Position numbers and translations under genes: made by a program. Positions 45,194 to 53,429 of a stretch of 64,000 nt of DNA are shown here, piece by piece; within the stretch, counting starts at the first letter, position 1; the number at the start of each line of letters is the position of its first letter. Under the pieces are notes generated by a model that worked only from the letters and a program-made list of their open reading frames with translations, did not search any database and was not told the DNA's origin. Source of the stretch: Sinomonas mesophila (GTDB lineage Bacteria > Actinomycetota > Actinomycetes > Actinomycetales > Micrococcaceae). Where the stretch lies: assembly GCF_001999765.1 (NCBI RefSeq), contig NZ_MTIC01000003.1, positions 372,001 to 436,000 of the forward strand, in the 5' to 3' direction.

Positions 45194-46429
45194 GTGCCCG
45201 TCCGCGTCTCCTTCCTGGCCCGCTACGCCGCCCTGCCTTCCCTGGCCGGGACGTCGTTCATCCCCATCGCCTTCGTCGCGAGGCTGCCCCTCGCGATGCT
45301 CACCGTCGGGACGCTCACCGCCGTGGCCGTCGCGTCGGGTTCCTACGCCCTCGGCGGGCTCGCGGCGGGAGCCGTCGGGCTCGGCGCCGCCCTGGGGGCG
45401 CCCCTGCTCGGCGGTCTGGCCGACAGGCACGGGCAGCGCCACGTGGTCCTCGCCGCCGGGCTGCTTAACGCCGCCGGCATGCTCGCCGTCGTCCTTGCGA
45501 GCTATCCGCCGCCGCTCGCAGGCGAGACCCCGCCGTGGGCCGTCGTGGCGGCGTCCTTCGCCGCCGGCCTCACGACGCCGCAGGTGGGGCCCCTGGCCCG
45601 CGCCCGCTGGATGGCGCTCACCGCCGGGAGGGCCCGACGGGCGCTCGAGCTCGACGCAGCCCTCTCCTACGAGGGGACGGCGGACGAGGTGACGTTCGTG
45701 CTCGGCCCCGCGCTCGTGGGCGCCCTCGCGGCGCTCCTCGGCCCCGGCGTCCCCCTCGGCGTCGCGGCCGCCCTCACGGCCGTGTTCGTGGGCGCCTTCG
45801 CGCTGCATCCCACGGCCGTGGCCGCCCATCCCGCAGGGCGGGACCCGCACGCCCGCGTCCCCGCGCGCGCGTGGCTCATCGTCCTGGTTCCCGTCGCGGC
45901 GATGACGGCCATGGGGACCTTCTTCGGCGCGATGCAGGCGGCGGTCACGGCGTTCGCCGGCGAGCGCGGTGCGGCCGAGGTCGGCGGGCTGCTCTACGCT
46001 GCGGTCGGGGCGACCTCGGCCGTGACGGCGCTGAGCGTCGCCGCGTGGAGTCCGCGCATCGCCCTGCCTGTGCGCTGGGCGGCCTGCGCCGCCGCCATGG
46101 TCCTGGCCGCGCTCCTGCCCTTGGCCGCCGATTCGTTCGAGAGCCTCACGGCGGCGCTCCTGGTCCTCGGCCTCCCTGTCGGCCCCATCATGGTCACGGT
46201 CTACGCCGTCGGCGGCCGCGTGGCCCCGGACGGCAGGGCCGGGACGGTCATGACCGCCCTCGCGAGCGGCCTCGTCGCCGGCACGGCCCTCGGCTCGGGC
46301 CTCGCGGGGGCGCTTGCCGAGTCCGGGGGAGTGGCCGCCGCGTTCGGCGCGCCGCTGGGGGCAGCGGCGGGCCTCCTCGTGCTCGGCGCGGTGGCGGCAG
46401 CAGCGGGGTGGGGGAACCACGTCGACTGA
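45194..46429 (+). CDS. MFS transporter
   Basis: The 411-residue protein has about 12 helices, with the motif LLGGLADRHGQRHVVLAAGLL between helices 2 and 3. It resembles small sugar/drug efflux MFS proteins of actinobacteria. GTG 45194 is favoured by TGAGG 7 bases upstream; GTG 45188 is in frame too. Substrate is unknown, and no regulator is adjacent. Confidence 0.8.
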   Translation: MPVRVSFLARYAALPSLAGTSFIPIAFVARLPLAMLTVGTLTAVAVASGSYALGGLAAGAVGLGAALGAPLLGGLADRHGQRHVVLAAGLLNAAGMLAVVLASYPPPLAGETPPWAVVAASFAAGLTTPQVGPLARARWMALTAGRARRALELDAALSYEGTADEVTFVLGPALVGALAALLGPGVPLGVAAALTAVFVGAFALHPTAVAAHPAGRDPHARVPARAWLIVLVPVAAMTAMGTFFGAMQAAVTAFAGERGAAEVGGLLYAAVGATSAVTALSVAAWSPRIALPVRWAACAAAMVLAALLPLAADSFESLTAALLVLGLPVGPIMVTVYAVGGRVAPDGRAGTVMTALASGLVAGTALGSGLAGALAESGGVAAAFGAPLGAAAGLLVLGAVAAAAGWGNHVD

Positions 46430-46560
46430 GCCGCGCCGTCACTACGCGCGAGCCTTCCTCGGAATGCAGCACCTGCCAGCTTCGGCTCGGCTCGGGACAC
46501 GTACAAGCTCCGGGACTGGATCCCTTGCTGGCGATCCAGACGGGGCCGCCCCCGGGCGAG

Positions 46561-46962
46561 CTAGCAGACCTTATCGGACCTACTCGTGCGCGTCTGACCA
46601 TTGGTGGTGACTGACTGGGAGTTGACGCGGCAGGTCTCGCCATTCTCGGTAAACGTGTTCTGGCTAGTCAGCTTTATCACCTTGTCGTTCAAGTGATAGT
46701 GCTGTTTATAGTCGGACGTGTAACCCTCAAGAACTTCTTGATCGCGGTTATTGCTCGTGTAGTACTCATTCGCAATGTATCGAGTCACGGAGCGGTACTC
46801 ACGGGTGTATGACCCATCGGGACTGCTGTATTCGAGGTATTCCACCTGGGCGGGGTTGCTGGGCGAGCCCGATGGCGGCGCGGCCAGCGCCGGCGAGGCA
46901 GTGAGGGCGAGAGCCAGGCCAGCGCCGGCGGCGGCGGTGACCAAGCGCGTCAAACGGTGCAC
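46561..46962 (-). CDS. small secreted protein of unknown function
   Basis: The 133-residue product has a Sec signal peptide (basic MHRLTRL, hydrophobic VTAAAGAGLALALTASPALA, cleavage near AAPP) and a polar mature part rich in Tyr, Asn, Ser and Thr with only two Cys, one of them the last residue (DKVC), suited to one disulfide. Base composition is clearly less GC-rich than its neighbours, a hint of transfer or relaxed codon use. I do not recognise a family. A good promoter lies about 50 bases upstream. It is divergent from the large SBBP protein. Confidence 0.75.
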   Translation of the reverse strand: MHRLTRLVTAAAGAGLALALTASPALAAPPSGSPSNPAQVEYLEYSSPDGSYTREYRSVTRYIANEYYTSNNRDQEVLEGYTSDYKQHYHLNDKVIKLTSQNTFTENGETCRVNSQSVTTNGQTRTSRSDKVC

Positions 46963-47344
46963 TGTGGGAGGTCCTTTCGTTTTTGTCCGGGCTCCCCAGC
47001 GCGCAGTGAAGAAATCTTAGCTATCGCAAATTGCTCGGTCAATCAATTGACCACCCGGCATGCAGACGCTGGTTACCGTCATCGCCCCGGGCTCTTGCGG
47101 CAGCAGGGGCGAGGTCCCATCGATCGGGCATCCTGCGGCGAGGTGGTCCATGACAGGTGATTCTCTGATGCGCAGTCCCCTCAAACGAGTACACGCTACT
47201 CGTGCGCGTTGAGATGCCGTCGGGTTGAAATGTTGGCACGCGTGCAACGTGGAGCTTTCGGGGGCCGCATGCGTCGGGGTGTTCACGTTGGGGTTCGCCG
47301 CCCGTGGGCTGTATGGCGGGACGTTCGGAGAAGAGGGTACGGCT
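46963..47344. promoter_or_regulatory. divergent promoter region between two secreted-protein genes
   Basis: A near-consensus promoter points left: TTGACC (complement of 47037-47042), 17 bases, then TAAGAT (complement of 47014-47019), giving a leader of about 45 bases for the small secreted protein. The -35 lies in a perfect dyad, GGTCAATCAATTGACC (47037-47052), which offers a second TTGACC toward the right. The remaining ~290 bases before ATG 47345 show no separate gene. Confidence 0.65.
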
Positions 47345-50290
47345 ATGGCACTGGTGACCGAATACGCGTCTGCGGGAGTGATCGGCTCGGGCGTTGGCCC
47401 GGTCCGGGCGGGCCGGCATCGGGCGGGGTTCACTTTGGTCCTGATCGTCCTGGCCATGCTCGCCGTCGCGTCGATTGTGCTGGCGCAGATGACCTTGAGA
47501 GTTGCTGGAGGCCCCGCGCCTGCGGCGGCCGGGCCGGTGCCTGCCGTTCAGGCCTTGGGCCTTCCCCAGCCCGGGATTGCGGGCTCGGACGGTCTCTCGC
47601 GGGCGAGCAGGGAAGACGCCCTGGACGCCTATGGGAAGCTGCCTCTGTCCTTCGTGGCGAATGCCGGCCAGACCGATGAGAGCGTGCGGTACTACGCGCA
47701 GGGAGCCGGCTTCGGCTTCTTCTTCACCGAGGGCAAGGCCGTCCTGTCCTTGGCCAAAGGCGACCGCGGCCATGCGCTTGAACTTGGTTTTCTCGGCTCC
47801 AGCCCGGACGCGACGCTCGAGGCGGGCGAGCCCGCTGCCGGGACGGTGAACTACCTGACGGCGGGCGAGAGCCACACCAGCCTGCCCACCTACCAGCAGG
47901 TCGTCTACCGGGGGCTCTGGCCGGGCATCGACATGGTCTTCGCCGGCCGGGACGGAACGCTGAAGTACGAGTTCCACGTGGCGCCCGGAGCCGATCCCGG
48001 CGACATCCGCCTCTCCTACGGCGGCGCCGACGGGCTCGCGCTCGGCCCTGCCGGTGCGCTGCTCATCGACACCCCGCTGGGGGCCTTGCGGGACTCTGCC
48101 CCTACGAGTTACCAGCTCATCGACGGCAGGTCCGTCCCGGTCGAGAGCCGCTACGCGCTCGAAGATCACTCCTATGGCTTCGCGCTCGGCGGCTACGACC
48201 GAAGCCAGCCGCTGGTGATCGACCCGGCCCTCGCGTACTCGACCTACCTCGGCGGGAGCGGCATTGACGCCGGCCTCAGCATTGCCGTCGACGCCTCCGG
48301 CAACGCGTACGTGACCGGGTCCACGAACTCGACCGACTTCCCCACCACCGTCGGCGCCTTCGACACCACCATCAATGGCGACGATGCATTCGTCACCAAG
48401 CTCTCGCCCACCGGGTCAAGCCTGGTCTACTCGACCTACCTCGGGGGGAGCGGCTTCGACACCGGCGCCGGCGTCGCCGTTGACGCCGTGGGCAGCGCCT
48501 ACGTGACCGGCACAACGGATTCGGCCGACTTCCCGACCACGGCCGGCGCCTTCGACACCACCTTCAACAGCGGCAACGACGCCTTCGTCACCAAGCTCAA
48601 CCCGGCCGGCTCGGCGCTCGTCTACTCGACCTACCTGGGCGGGACGTCGTTTGACAACGGCTTCGGCATAGCCCTCGACGCGGCCGGCAGCGCCTACGTG
48701 ACCGGCGAGACGAGCTCGACCGATTTCCCGACCACCGCCAGCGCCTTCGACACCATCCACAATGGCGGCATCCGCGACGCCTTCGTCACCAAGCTGGACC
48801 CCACCGGATCGAGCCTCCTTTACTCGACCTACCTCGGGGGGAGCGACGACGACAACGGCTTCGGCGTCGCCGTCGACGCCGCGGCCAGCGCCTACGTGAC
48901 GGGCGCGACGGGCTCGACGAATTTCCCGACCACGGCCGGCGCCTTCGATACCACCCTCGATGGCGGCGGCGACGCCTTCGTCACCAAGCTCTCGCCCACC
49001 GGGTCGAGCCTCGTCTACTCGACCTACCTCGGGGGTGGCAACTTCGACCCCGGCAACGGCGTCGCCGTCGATGCCACGGGCAGCGCCCACGTGACCGGGT
49101 CCACGACCTCGACCGACTTCCCGACCACGGCCGGTGCCTTCGACACCACCGCCAACGGCAGCAACGACGCCTTCGTCACCAAGCTCTCGCCCACCGGGTC
49201 GAGCCTCGTCTACTCGACCTACCTCGGGGGGAGCGGCTTTGATCGCGGCCTCGGCGTCGCCGTCGACGCCGCGGGCAACACCTACATCACCGGCAACACG
49301 AGCTCGACCGATTTCCCAACCACCGCTGGCGCCTTGGATACCACCCTAAATGGCGGCGGCGACGCGTTCGTCACCAAGCTCTCGCCCACCGGATCGAGTC
49401 TCCTGGACTCGACCTACCTAGGGGGGAGCGGCTTCGACAACGGCGCCGGCGTCACCGTCGACGCCGTGGGGAGCGCCTACGTCACCGGGTCCACGGGCTC
49501 GGCCGACTTCCCGACCACCGCCGGCGCCTTCGACACCATCTTCGATGGCGTCGCCGATGCCTTTGTCGCCAAGCTCACGTTCGGCCCGGGCGCGCCGGCG
49601 ACAATCACGCTCGCCCCTAAGACGGACACCAACGACATCGGCACCCAGCATTGCGTGACCGCGACGGTCAAGGACGCGTCGGGCAACCCGATTCCGGGTA
49701 TCACCGTGCGCTTCACGGTCACCGGCTCGGTGACCACCAGCGGATCGGACACCACGGACGCGAACGGGGAAGCGACCTTCTGCTACCCGGGCCCCCAGCT
49801 CCCCGGCGCGGACGCGATCACAGCCTTCGCCGACACCGACAACGACACCACCCAGGATCCGGGTGAACCCTCCGACACCGCGGCCAAGGCCTGGACGCTT
49901 CCGACTACCACGCCACTCTGCCAGGTCAAGACCGAGACGGGTGGCACGATCATCGCCAACAACGGCGACAAGGCCACGTTCGGCGGCAACGCCCAGTCAA
50001 ACGCCGTCGGCAACGTCAAGGGCCAGCAGCAGTACCAGGACCACGGTCCCGCCCAGCCACAGAGGGTGAAGTCCATCCGGATCCTCGCGTTGACCTGCAA
50101 CCCGCAGCACACCCAGGCGACGATTTTCGGCCGCGCCACGATCGACGGTCAGGGCTCGCACCTGTTCCGGATCGATGTCCAGGACTTCGGTGAGCCCGGC
50201 AAGGGCAACGACACCTACTGGATCCGACTCGAGACCGGCTACGACTCGGGCTCGCACACGCTCGAGGGAGGCAACATCCAGATCCGCTAG
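47345..50290 (+). CDS. large secreted SBBP beta-propeller protein with Ig-like and C-terminal domains
   Basis: The 981-residue exported protein has a membrane/signal helix (about 29-48), a DUF7948-type region (about 85-295, LPLSFVANAGQTDESVRYYAQGAG), seven SBBP repeats (about 298-746; each opens YSTYLGG and contains AYVTGxTxSTDFPTTxGAFDT), one Ig-like Big domain (about 750-855, VTATVKDASGNPIPGITVRF) and a C-terminal beta domain like those that follow other bacterial Ig-like repeats (about 862-981). Seven repeats fit one closed seven-bladed propeller. ATG 47345 is chosen for the GAAGAGGG ahead of it. Adhesion or surface binding is likely; no catalytic residues are evident. Confidence 0.85.
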   Translation: MALVTEYASAGVIGSGVGPVRAGRHRAGFTLVLIVLAMLAVASIVLAQMTLRVAGGPAPAAAGPVPAVQALGLPQPGIAGSDGLSRASREDALDAYGKLPLSFVANAGQTDESVRYYAQGAGFGFFFTEGKAVLSLAKGDRGHALELGFLGSSPDATLEAGEPAAGTVNYLTAGESHTSLPTYQQVVYRGLWPGIDMVFAGRDGTLKYEFHVAPGADPGDIRLSYGGADGLALGPAGALLIDTPLGALRDSAPTSYQLIDGRSVPVESRYALEDHSYGFALGGYDRSQPLVIDPALAYSTYLGGSGIDAGLSIAVDASGNAYVTGSTNSTDFPTTVGAFDTTINGDDAFVTKLSPTGSSLVYSTYLGGSGFDTGAGVAVDAVGSAYVTGTTDSADFPTTAGAFDTTFNSGNDAFVTKLNPAGSALVYSTYLGGTSFDNGFGIALDAAGSAYVTGETSSTDFPTTASAFDTIHNGGIRDAFVTKLDPTGSSLLYSTYLGGSDDDNGFGVAVDAAASAYVTGATGSTNFPTTAGAFDTTLDGGGDAFVTKLSPTGSSLVYSTYLGGGNFDPGNGVAVDATGSAHVTGSTTSTDFPTTAGAFDTTANGSNDAFVTKLSPTGSSLVYSTYLGGSGFDRGLGVAVDAAGNTYITGNTSSTDFPTTAGALDTTLNGGGDAFVTKLSPTGSSLLDSTYLGGSGFDNGAGVTVDAVGSAYVTGSTGSADFPTTAGAFDTIFDGVADAFVAKLTFGPGAPATITLAPKTDTNDIGTQHCVTATVKDASGNPIPGITVRFTVTGSVTTSGSDTTDANGEATFCYPGPQLPGADAITAFADTDNDTTQDPGEPSDTAAKAWTLPTTTPLCQVKTETGGTIIANNGDKATFGGNAQSNAVGNVKGQQQYQDHGPAQPQRVKSIRILALTCNPQHTQATIFGRATIDGQGSHLFRIDVQDFGEPGKGNDTYWIRLETGYDSGSHTLEGGNIQIR
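48236..49600 (+). repeat. seven tandem ~195-bp coding repeats (SBBP blades)
   Basis: Repeat units start at 48236, 48428, 48623, 48821, 49016, 49211 and 49406, spaced 192-198 bases. Similarity is high at DNA level, e.g. CTCGCCCACCGGGTCGAGCC recurs, so blades have spread by duplication or conversion. The last unit has lost its first Tyr (GAC for TAC). Confidence 0.9.
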
Positions 50291-50311
50291 ACCGGATCGT
50301 TCCGACCTGAG

Positions 50312-50374
50312 CAACCCCGCATCGCAACACGCCGTTATGGTCTCCCCATAGCGGCGTGTTGCGATGCGGGGTTG
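50312..50374. repeat. long palindromic intergenic repeat, copy 2
   Basis: Perfect 23-bp arms (50312-50334 and 50352-50374) share the core GCATCGCAACACGC. After a T/G pair a further 5-bp stem (TATGG/CCATA) closes on a 5-base loop. It lies between the convergent ends of the SBBP gene and the IclR gene. Compared with copy 1, the fifth arm base is C instead of G and its partner is changed too, so pairing is kept. Confidence 0.9.
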
Positions 50375-50403
50375 TGTGCATGGCCGCCGCGCCGGCCCGG
50401 CTC

Positions 50404-51117
50404 TCAGCCGATGGCGTCCTGGATACGTCCGGCCGCGGCCGCGAGGGCCGCGCCGATGCGTGCGTGGTCGGTGATCCCGCCGAAGTAGACGACGGCGAGG
50501 GCGGCGGGGCGCTGGTGCGGGATCCGGAGGGGCACGGCCACGGAGGAGAAGCCCGGGATGACCTCGTCGTGGCTCAGCGAGTACCCGCGCTCCCTGGCCG
50601 CGTCCGCGTCGTCGCGATACGGGATCTCCGGCGCCCGCTGTTCCCACTCCTCCCGCCCGAGGGCGGACTGGATCGCGATCCCGGGCGCGCCCTGGTCGAG
50701 GCTGTGCCGCGTCCCCGGCCGCACGGCGAGCGTAGCTCCGTTGTGCTGCGGCTCGACGGTCGCGAGCGTGATGCATTCGGCGCGGTCCCAGACGGCCACG
50801 AAGGCCGTCATCTTCAGCTCCGAGGCGAGCCGGCTCAGCTCGGGCAGCGAGGCCGTCTGGAGGTCCCTCGACACCGAGCGCGCGAGCACCGAGAGGCCCG
50901 CGCCGGGGCTGAGACGGCCGGACTCGTCCCTCGTGACGAGGGCGTGGTCCTCGAGGGTGCGCACAATGCGGTAGGCGATCGAGCGGTGCACCTCGAGCGC
51001 CGCGGAGAGCTCGGCGATCGTGAGCGGGTTCCGGGCCTCCGCGAGGACCTCGAGGGCGCGGATCCCCCGGGAGAGGGTCTGCGAGTGCGGACCGGACTCC
51101 GCGGCGGTGCGTGGCAT
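50404..51117 (-). CDS. IclR-family transcriptional regulator
   Basis: The 237-residue regulator has an N-terminal winged helix (SLSRGIRALEVLAEARNPLTIAELSAALEVHRSIAYRIVRTL) and the IclR effector domain (VLARSVSRDLQTASLPELSRLASELKM to the C terminus). It is divergent from the flavin reductase/HpaB genes and most likely controls them in response to an aromatic acid; this is inferred from position. ATG 51117 lies 6 bases after TAGGAT (51124-51129), a leaderless start. Confidence 0.9.
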   Translation of the reverse strand: MPRTAAESGPHSQTLSRGIRALEVLAEARNPLTIAELSAALEVHRSIAYRIVRTLEDHALVTRDESGRLSPGAGLSVLARSVSRDLQTASLPELSRLASELKMTAFVAVWDRAECITLATVEPQHNGATLAVRPGTRHSLDQGAPGIAIQSALGREEWEQRAPEIPYRDDADAARERGYSLSHDEVIPGFSSVAVPLRIPHQRPAALAVVYFGGITDHARIGAALAAAAGRIQDAIG

Positions 51118-51234
51118 CTGACCATCCTAGGATTCAGGCTCGGGCGGGGTTCGGGGCAGGCTCGGCGTCGCTGGGCCTTGTGCCACGGGTCGCACGCGAC
51201 CTACAGTGTGGTTGTTCTATATAAGCACGGACAG

Positions 51235-51247
51235 TTCGATATTCGAA
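51235..51247. promoter_or_regulatory. palindrome overlapping the flavin reductase start
   Basis: TTCGATATTCGAA is a perfect palindrome about a central base and ends on the A of the ATG. It follows a TATATAA sequence at 51218-51224 that looks like a -10. It is a good candidate operator for the divergent IclR regulator. Confidence 0.5.
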
Positions 51248-51783
51248 TGCCAGACACCAGCAGTATTGAACACTCGGGCACCTCACACAAGTGGACGGGC
51301 GGCGCCCAGGCCCACCACTTCCGCGGCAGCCTCGGCCGCTTCGCCACGGGGGTGGCCATCGTGGCCTTCGACGGCCCGAGCGGCCGCCACGGCATCACCG
51401 TCAACTCCTTCATCTCGGTCTCGCTCGAACCCCCGCTCGTGCTCGTGAGCATCGCGCGCACCGCCCGGGCCCACAACGAGCTCGCGGGCCGGCCGTTTTC
51501 GGTCAACATCCTCGGCGCCGAGCAGAAGGCCCTCGCCCTGCACTTCGCGGGGAGGCCGGGACTGCAGCCGGAATGGGTCGAGGGCCCGACGGCGCCGCGC
51601 CTCGCCCGGCCGCTGGCCTACTTCGTCTGCACCCCGTGGGCCGCCTACGACGGCGGGGACCACACCCTCTACGTCGGCGAGGTCGTGGACTTCAACCACC
51701 GCCCCGGCGACGCCCTCGCCTTCCAGGGGGGCCGCTTCACGACCATCCCCGAGAGCGAGCTGGGCGTCGAGGACCTCCTCTAG
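51247..51783 (+). CDS. hpaC: flavin reductase, HpaC-like component
   Basis: The 178-residue FMN-binding split-barrel reductase has FRGSLGRFATGVAIVAF, HGITVNSFISVSLEPPLVLVSI (flavin-binding strand) and RPFSVNILGAEQKALALHFAG. It would supply reduced flavin to the HpaB-type oxygenase encoded 60 bases downstream. The ATG at 51247 is the first plausible start after the TATATAA promoter. The N-terminal 20 residues are polar and not part of the fold. Confidence 0.85.
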   Translation: MPDTSSIEHSGTSHKWTGGAQAHHFRGSLGRFATGVAIVAFDGPSGRHGITVNSFISVSLEPPLVLVSIARTARAHNELAGRPFSVNILGAEQKALALHFAGRPGLQPEWVEGPTAPRLARPLAYFVCTPWAAYDGGDHTLYVGEVVDFNHRPGDALAFQGGRFTTIPESELGVEDLL

Positions 51784-51843
51784 CCCTTCCGGGGCACGGA
51801 CCCCGGCACCATCCCGCCACCGACGACGACTGGAGTGACAGCC

Positions 51844-53295
51844 ATGGGCATCCGCACTGGGGAGCAGTTCCTCGCGAAGCTGAACGCGATGCGTCCGCAC
51901 CTCGTGATCGACGGCGAGGTCGTCTCCGAGAACCTCACGGAGCACCCCTCCTTCAGGGGCCTTGCCCGCAGCTTCGCGGCGCTCTTCGACCTCCAGCACG
52001 ACCCCGAGCACCGGGATGCGCTGACCTACGGCTCCCCCACGACGGGCGAGCCCGTCAACGTCTCCTTCCTCGTGCCCCGCACAAGGGAGGACCTTGAGCG
52101 GCGGCGCGCCGGCATGACCGTCTGGGCGCAGTACTCCCACGGCTTCCTGGGCCGCACCGGCGACTACATGAACTCCGCGCTGACGGCCCTGGGCTCGGCC
52201 AAGAAGTTCTTCACCCAGGCCGATCCCGCCTACGGCGAGCGCGTCGAGGCGTACTACGAGATGTGCCGCGAGAAGGACCTCCTGGCGACCCACACCCTCA
52301 TCCCGCCGCAGGCCAACCGCTCCGTGTCCGGCTCCGAGCAGCTCGGCGGACAGCTCGCCGCGCGTGTCGTCGAGGAGCGCGACGACGGCGTCGTGGTCCG
52401 CGGCGCGCGCATGCTCGCGACCATCGCCCCGATCGCCGACGAGCTGCTCGTCTTCCCGTCGACTCTCCTGCGCGGCGGGCCCGACGACGTGCCGTACTCG
52501 TTCGCGTTCGCGATCCAGAACGACGCCCCCGGCCTCCGCTACCTCTGCCGCACGGGCCTGCACCACGGCGGCGGCCACCACGACGAGCCGCTCGCGAGCC
52601 GCTTCGAGGAGGTCGACGCCGTCGTCGTCTTCGACGACGTCTTCGTGCCGAGCGAGCGCGTGTTCATGCTCGGGCGCCCCGACCTGTGCAACGCGTGGTA
52701 CGCCGAGACCGGCGCGGGGCCGCTCATGGCCCACCAGGTCGTGACCCGCACGCTCGCCAAGAGCGAGTTCTTCCTCGGGCTCGCTTCGGAGATCGCCGCG
52801 GCGATCGGCATCGACGGCTTCCAGCACATCCAGGAGGACCTCGCGGAGCTCATCCGCAACGTCGAGATCGGCAGGGCGCTCATCGTCGCGGCCGAGGCGC
52901 AGGCGGCGCTGTCCGACGACGGCGTCATGCTCCCGCACTGGCCCACCCTCAACGCGGCCCGCAACTGGTACCCGAAGGCTTCGCAGCGCTACCCGGAGAT
53001 CATCCGGAAGTTCTGCGCGTCCGGCCTCATGGCCCTGCCGGGCGAGGCGGATCTGGACGTCGCCCGCGGGGACATCGAGATGTACCTCCAGGGGAAGTCG
53101 CTCACAGGCCCCGAGCGCATCCGCCTCTTCAAGCTCGCCGCCGACGCCTCGGTCACGGGGTTCGCCGGCCGGCAGGCGCTGTACGAGTACTTCTTCTTCG
53201 GCGACCCCGTCCGGATGGCCGGCGCCCTCGTCAACAGCTACGACCGCGAACCCCTCCGCGAGCGGATCCGTGAGCTCCTTCACCATGAGGACTGA
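51844..53295 (+). CDS. hpaB: HpaB-type flavin-dependent aromatic monooxygenase
   Basis: The 483-residue oxygenase subunit belongs to the 4-hydroxyphenylacetate 3-monooxygenase family. It has the N-terminal RTGEQFLAKLNAMRPHLVIDGEVV, a central THTLIPPQANRSVSGSEQ and the late KFCASGLMALPGEADLD. It hydroxylates a phenol ortho to the OH using reduced flavin from its partner. Substrate is inferred from the amine oxidase region nearby; chlorophenol-type oxygenases are close relatives and not excluded. ATG 51844 has TGGAG 8 bases upstream; GTG 51835 is the alternative. Confidence 0.85.
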   Translation: MGIRTGEQFLAKLNAMRPHLVIDGEVVSENLTEHPSFRGLARSFAALFDLQHDPEHRDALTYGSPTTGEPVNVSFLVPRTREDLERRRAGMTVWAQYSHGFLGRTGDYMNSALTALGSAKKFFTQADPAYGERVEAYYEMCREKDLLATHTLIPPQANRSVSGSEQLGGQLAARVVEERDDGVVVRGARMLATIAPIADELLVFPSTLLRGGPDDVPYSFAFAIQNDAPGLRYLCRTGLHHGGGHHDEPLASRFEEVDAVVVFDDVFVPSERVFMLGRPDLCNAWYAETGAGPLMAHQVVTRTLAKSEFFLGLASEIAAAIGIDGFQHIQEDLAELIRNVEIGRALIVAAEAQAALSDDGVMLPHWPTLNAARNWYPKASQRYPEIIRKFCASGLMALPGEADLDVARGDIEMYLQGKSLTGPERIRLFKLAADASVTGFAGRQALYEYFFFGDPVRMAGALVNSYDREPLRERIRELLHHED

Positions 53296-53365
53296 GCGCC
53301 GGACGGCCGCCCGTGGAGGGCCGGGGGTGTGCGGCACCTCACACTTCATGTATTCTCTTCTTTAT

Positions 53366-53383
53366 TGACCGACCAATCGGTCA
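53366..53383. promoter_or_regulatory. TetR-type operator upstream of the MHS transporter
   Basis: TGACCGACCAATCGGTCA has 7-bp inverted arms around CCAA, a layout typical of TetR-family operators. It overlaps a TTGACC that could act as -35, in an AT-rich stretch (53341-53390). The only TetR gene in the window is 5 kb away and its own promoter lacks this sequence. Confidence 0.55.
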
Positions 53384-53429
53384 GTAATAGGCCCCCCAGC
53401 CCCGCACCCTGAAGAACGACGGAGTTCGA

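Noticed and set aside
47345-47500. Type IV pilin-like N terminus (GFTL) on the SBBP protein
   Set aside because: The GFTL string precedes a helix, but the essential Glu at position 5 is absent (FTLVL) and the rest of the protein is not pilin-like.
48236-49600. CRISPR-like or satellite array
   Set aside because: The repeats are in frame, 192-198 bp long and encode SBBP blades; there are no short repeats with unique spacers anywhere in the window.
50016-50381. Short frames reading TPHRNTPLW...GVLRCGV at the palindromic repeats
   Set aside because: The peptide is only the translation of the palindrome arms; the same string appears at all three copies because the DNA is repeated.
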